From assembly GCA_902790885.1 (NCBI GenBank), contig CADATR010000128.1, forward strand, positions 1 to 6,375: a stretch of 6,375 nt of DNA, written 5' to 3'. Of the stretch, positions 5,077-6,375 are shown in pieces. The notes under the pieces were generated by a model, which did no database searches, was not told where the DNA came from, and was given only the letters and a program-made list of their open reading frames with translations. Within the stretch, counting starts at the first letter, position 1, and every line of letters starts with the position of its first letter. Source of the stretch: an uncultured Eubacteriales bacterium. GTDB lineage: Bacteria > Bacillota_A > Clostridia > Peptostreptococcales > Anaerovoracaceae. Position numbers and translations under genes: made by a program.

Positions 5077-5104
5077 GAGTAGGGGCTAACTCGTAGCCCC
5101 TCTC
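5077..5104 (-). ncRNA. Group II intron domain VI with bulged branch-point A
   Basis: Read on the minus strand, GAG (5104-5102) plus AGGGGCTA (5101-5094) pair with TAGCCCCT (5088-5081) plus CTC (5079-5077), closed by a CGAGT loop. A single unpaired A (5080) remains between the two parts of the 3' strand. This is the expected branch-point adenosine for lariat formation, six bases before the predicted 3' splice site at 5074. Pairing is perfect and the bulge is at the standard place. Confidence 0.85.
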
Positions 5105-5106
5105 AC

Positions 5107-5138
5107 ACCACCGTACGTGCCGTTCGGCATACGGCGGT
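5107..5138 (-). ncRNA. Group II intron domain V
   Basis: Read on the minus strand, ACCGCCGTA (5138-5130) pairs with TACGGTGGT (5115-5107). The upper stem TGCC (5129-5126) pairs with GGCA (5121-5118), the loop is GAAC, and a two-base bulge CG sits on the 3' side (5117-5116). This is the conserved domain V shape. The G-U wobble (G5135 with T5110) sits in the middle of C-G-C (5136-5134), so the catalytic triad appears to be CGC rather than AGC. The loop GAAC departs from the usual GNRA. The maturase stop codon abuts the 5' strand. Confidence 0.85.
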
Positions 5139-6375
5139 TCAACCCAATAAATAATAATCTACACAGCTGATTGCGAGGATTTCTTTGCTGATGAGGTGCA
5201 GTCCTGTTGTCTTTGCGACAGCTTGGTAGTGGTCGCCAAATCCCACTGACTGTTTTGCCATCCACTCGGGTGCTCCGAGCTTACGCAATCCCCAATATCG
5301 CTTCTCGCTCTTCTTCCATTGCTTCCATATGACGATTCTCATGCGTGTCCTCAGATGTTCATCGATTCTTGTGAGCGCATTTTTCATGTTTCCCATCCTG
5401 TAGTAGTTAATCCAGCCACGGATGACTGCATTGAGCATGCCGATTCTGTCATCCATGCTGATTGACCAGCTTCTGTCGGTTAGGTTCTTGAGTTTGCGCT
5501 TGAATCTTGTCACTGAGTCCTGGTGCGGTCGTGCTTTCCATTGTCCGTCTTTGCTGTCCCTCCAGAATCCGAATCCGAGGTATTTAAGTTTGCTCGGTTT
5601 GGTGACTTTCGTCTTGGTCGCATTGACCTTGAGTCCGAGTTTCTTCTCTATCCACTTCGTTATTGTGTGCATGACTCTGTTCGCGGCTGCGCTGCTGCCT
5701 ACTGCGATGATGCAGTCATCTGCATATCTCACGAAGTGCAGTCCTCTTGATTCGAGTTCCTTGTCCAGTTCGTTGAGCATGATGTTAGACAAGAGCGGTG
5801 AGAGGTTCCCACCTTGCGGCGTTCCTTTCTCCGTTGCCTCATATCTGCCTTGTACCATCACTCCTGCTTTGAGGTATTTGTGGATGAGCGACTCTGTGTC
5901 TCCATCGTCGATTATCCCGTGTACAAGGTACATGAGCTTGTCTTGTGGTACGTTGTCGAAGAACTTCTCGAGGTCGATGTCCACGATATACGTGTATCCG
6001 TCATTGAGGTATTCAAGCAGTTTGATGACTGCCTGCTGTGCTCTGCGCCTTGGTCTGAAGCCATAGCTGTAGTCACTGAATAGTGGCTCCACTATTGGCG
6101 TAAGTCTCTGCGCTATTGCCTGCTCAATGATTCTGTCCACCACACTCGGTATTCCGAGGTTACGCACTCCACCGTTCGGCTTGGGTATTTCCACCCTACG
6201 CACCGGCAGAGGTTTGTATTTGCGGTTTCGGATTTGTTCGCGGATATCCTCCCAATTCTCTACGAGATATTGTTTGACCTCTTCGGTCGTTATCCCGTCC
6301 ACTCCGCTTGCGCCTTTATTCGCGACTACTCGCTTGTACGCTCGCATCATGTTCTCCCTTGAGAGTATTTCCTCT
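5139..6375 (-). CDS. ltrA: Group II intron reverse transcriptase/maturase, N-terminus beyond the window
   Basis: The frame is open to the right edge. Codons before the ATG at 6350 read EEILSRENMMRAYKRV, the usual sequence at this place in the family, so that ATG is internal and the true start lies outside. Counting from that ATG: KGASGVDGIT (12-21), PVRRVEIPKPNGGVRNLGIP (49-68), YGFRPRRRAQQA (96-107), VDIDLEKFFD with catalytic D124 (123-132), GTPQGGNLSPLLSN (176-189), and the YADD active site (209-212). The thumb and maturase domain X follow, with RGWINYYRMGN (311-321), LRTRMRIVIWKQWK and a WGLRKLGAPEWMA segment. The protein ends at LLG without an H-N-H endonuclease domain. It assists splicing and copies the intron into DNA after reverse splicing. 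Its TGA ends at the first base of domain V. The identity is certain; the subclass is not. Confidence 0.95.
   Translation of the reverse strand, partial: EEILSRENMMRAYKRVVANKGASGVDGITTEEVKQYLVENWEDIREQIRNRKYKPLPVRRVEIPKPNGGVRNLGIPSVVDRIIEQAIAQRLTPIVEPLFSDYSYGFRPRRRAQQAVIKLLEYLNDGYTYIVDIDLEKFFDNVPQDKLMYLVHGIIDDGDTESLIHKYLKAGVMVQGRYEATEKGTPQGGNLSPLLSNIMLNELDKELESRGLHFVRYADDCIIAVGSSAAANRVMHTITKWIEKKLGLKVNATKTKVTKPSKLKYLGFGFWRDSKDGQWKARPHQDSVTRFKRKLKNLTDRSWSISMDDRIGMLNAVIRGWINYYRMGNMKNALTRIDEHLRTRMRIVIWKQWKKSEKRYWGLRKLGAPEWMAKQSVGFGDHYQAVAKTTGLHLISKEILAISCVDYYLLG

Larger units (their letters stand above)
5074..6375 (-). mobile_element. Group II intron, 3' part (5' end beyond the right edge)
   Basis: On the minus strand the element enters at the right edge inside the maturase gene, passes its stop at 5139, and ends with domain V and domain VI. 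The predicted 3' end is GAT at 5076-5074, three bases after the closing CTC of domain VI, which gives the usual A-Y ending. The ribozyme domains I-III and the 5' splice site lie outside the window. The element is inserted in intergenic DNA, antisense to DUF5688, and breaks no gene visible here. The maturase reading frame, domain V and domain VI are all intact, so the copy may be active. Confidence 0.85.

Noticed and set aside
5422..6066. Plus-strand frame of 214 codons across the maturase gene
   Set aside because: It is antisense to the reverse transcriptase, and its hydrophobic Ser/Leu translation is an artefact.

Overview
The window looks like accessory chromosomal DNA of an anaerobic Firmicute, most likely a Lachnospiraceae-type Clostridium relative. 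The evidence is a DUF5688 protein (a family I associate with that group), a long BMP/PnrA-type protein of clostridial style, GGAG-type ribosome binding sites, and a bacterial group II intron whose protein lacks an endonuclease domain. No species can be named from the sequence alone.

Layout. Positions 1-2207 hold two minus-strand genes that probably form one transcript: a 691-residue BMP-family ligand-binding protein without a signal peptide, then, 24 bases after its stop, the first 35 codons of a metallophosphoesterase that runs off the left edge. A well-spaced sigma-A-like promoter on the minus strand (2300-2328) fits this pair. Positions 2208-2817 form a 610-base divergent intergenic region with several GC-rich inverted repeats and a degenerate tandem repeat of about 37 bases. 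Next, on the plus strand, is a 282-residue protein with a probable PD-(D/E)XK nuclease-like C-terminal half (2818-3666). Positions 3667-4085 are a 419-base AT-rich non-coding block. It contains a two-stage hairpin and about three and a half copies of a 51-53-base repeat, each with facing half-sites of the type TACACAAC / GTTATGTA. This block ends at the ribosome binding site of a DUF5688 protein (4086-5024). From about 5074 to the right edge lies the 3' part of a group II intron on the minus strand: the reverse transcriptase/maturase (5' end cut off), then domain V and domain VI with a bulged branch-point adenosine.

How the parts may work together. The BMP protein has a ParB/sulfiredoxin-like segment ahead of its ligand-binding domain and no export signal. 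It reads more like a cytoplasmic ligand sensor than a transporter receptor, and the phosphoesterase behind it could be its partner. The nuclease-like gene and the DUF5688 gene are co-oriented but separated by the repeat block, which looks like an operator or iteron-type binding array, so they need not share a transcript. The group II intron is an independent mobile element, inserted on the opposite strand about 50 bases past the DUF5688 stop. The strongest candidates for something undescribed are the 52-base repeat array upstream of DUF5688 and the sensor-like BMP protein. Neither can be proved from this sequence alone.
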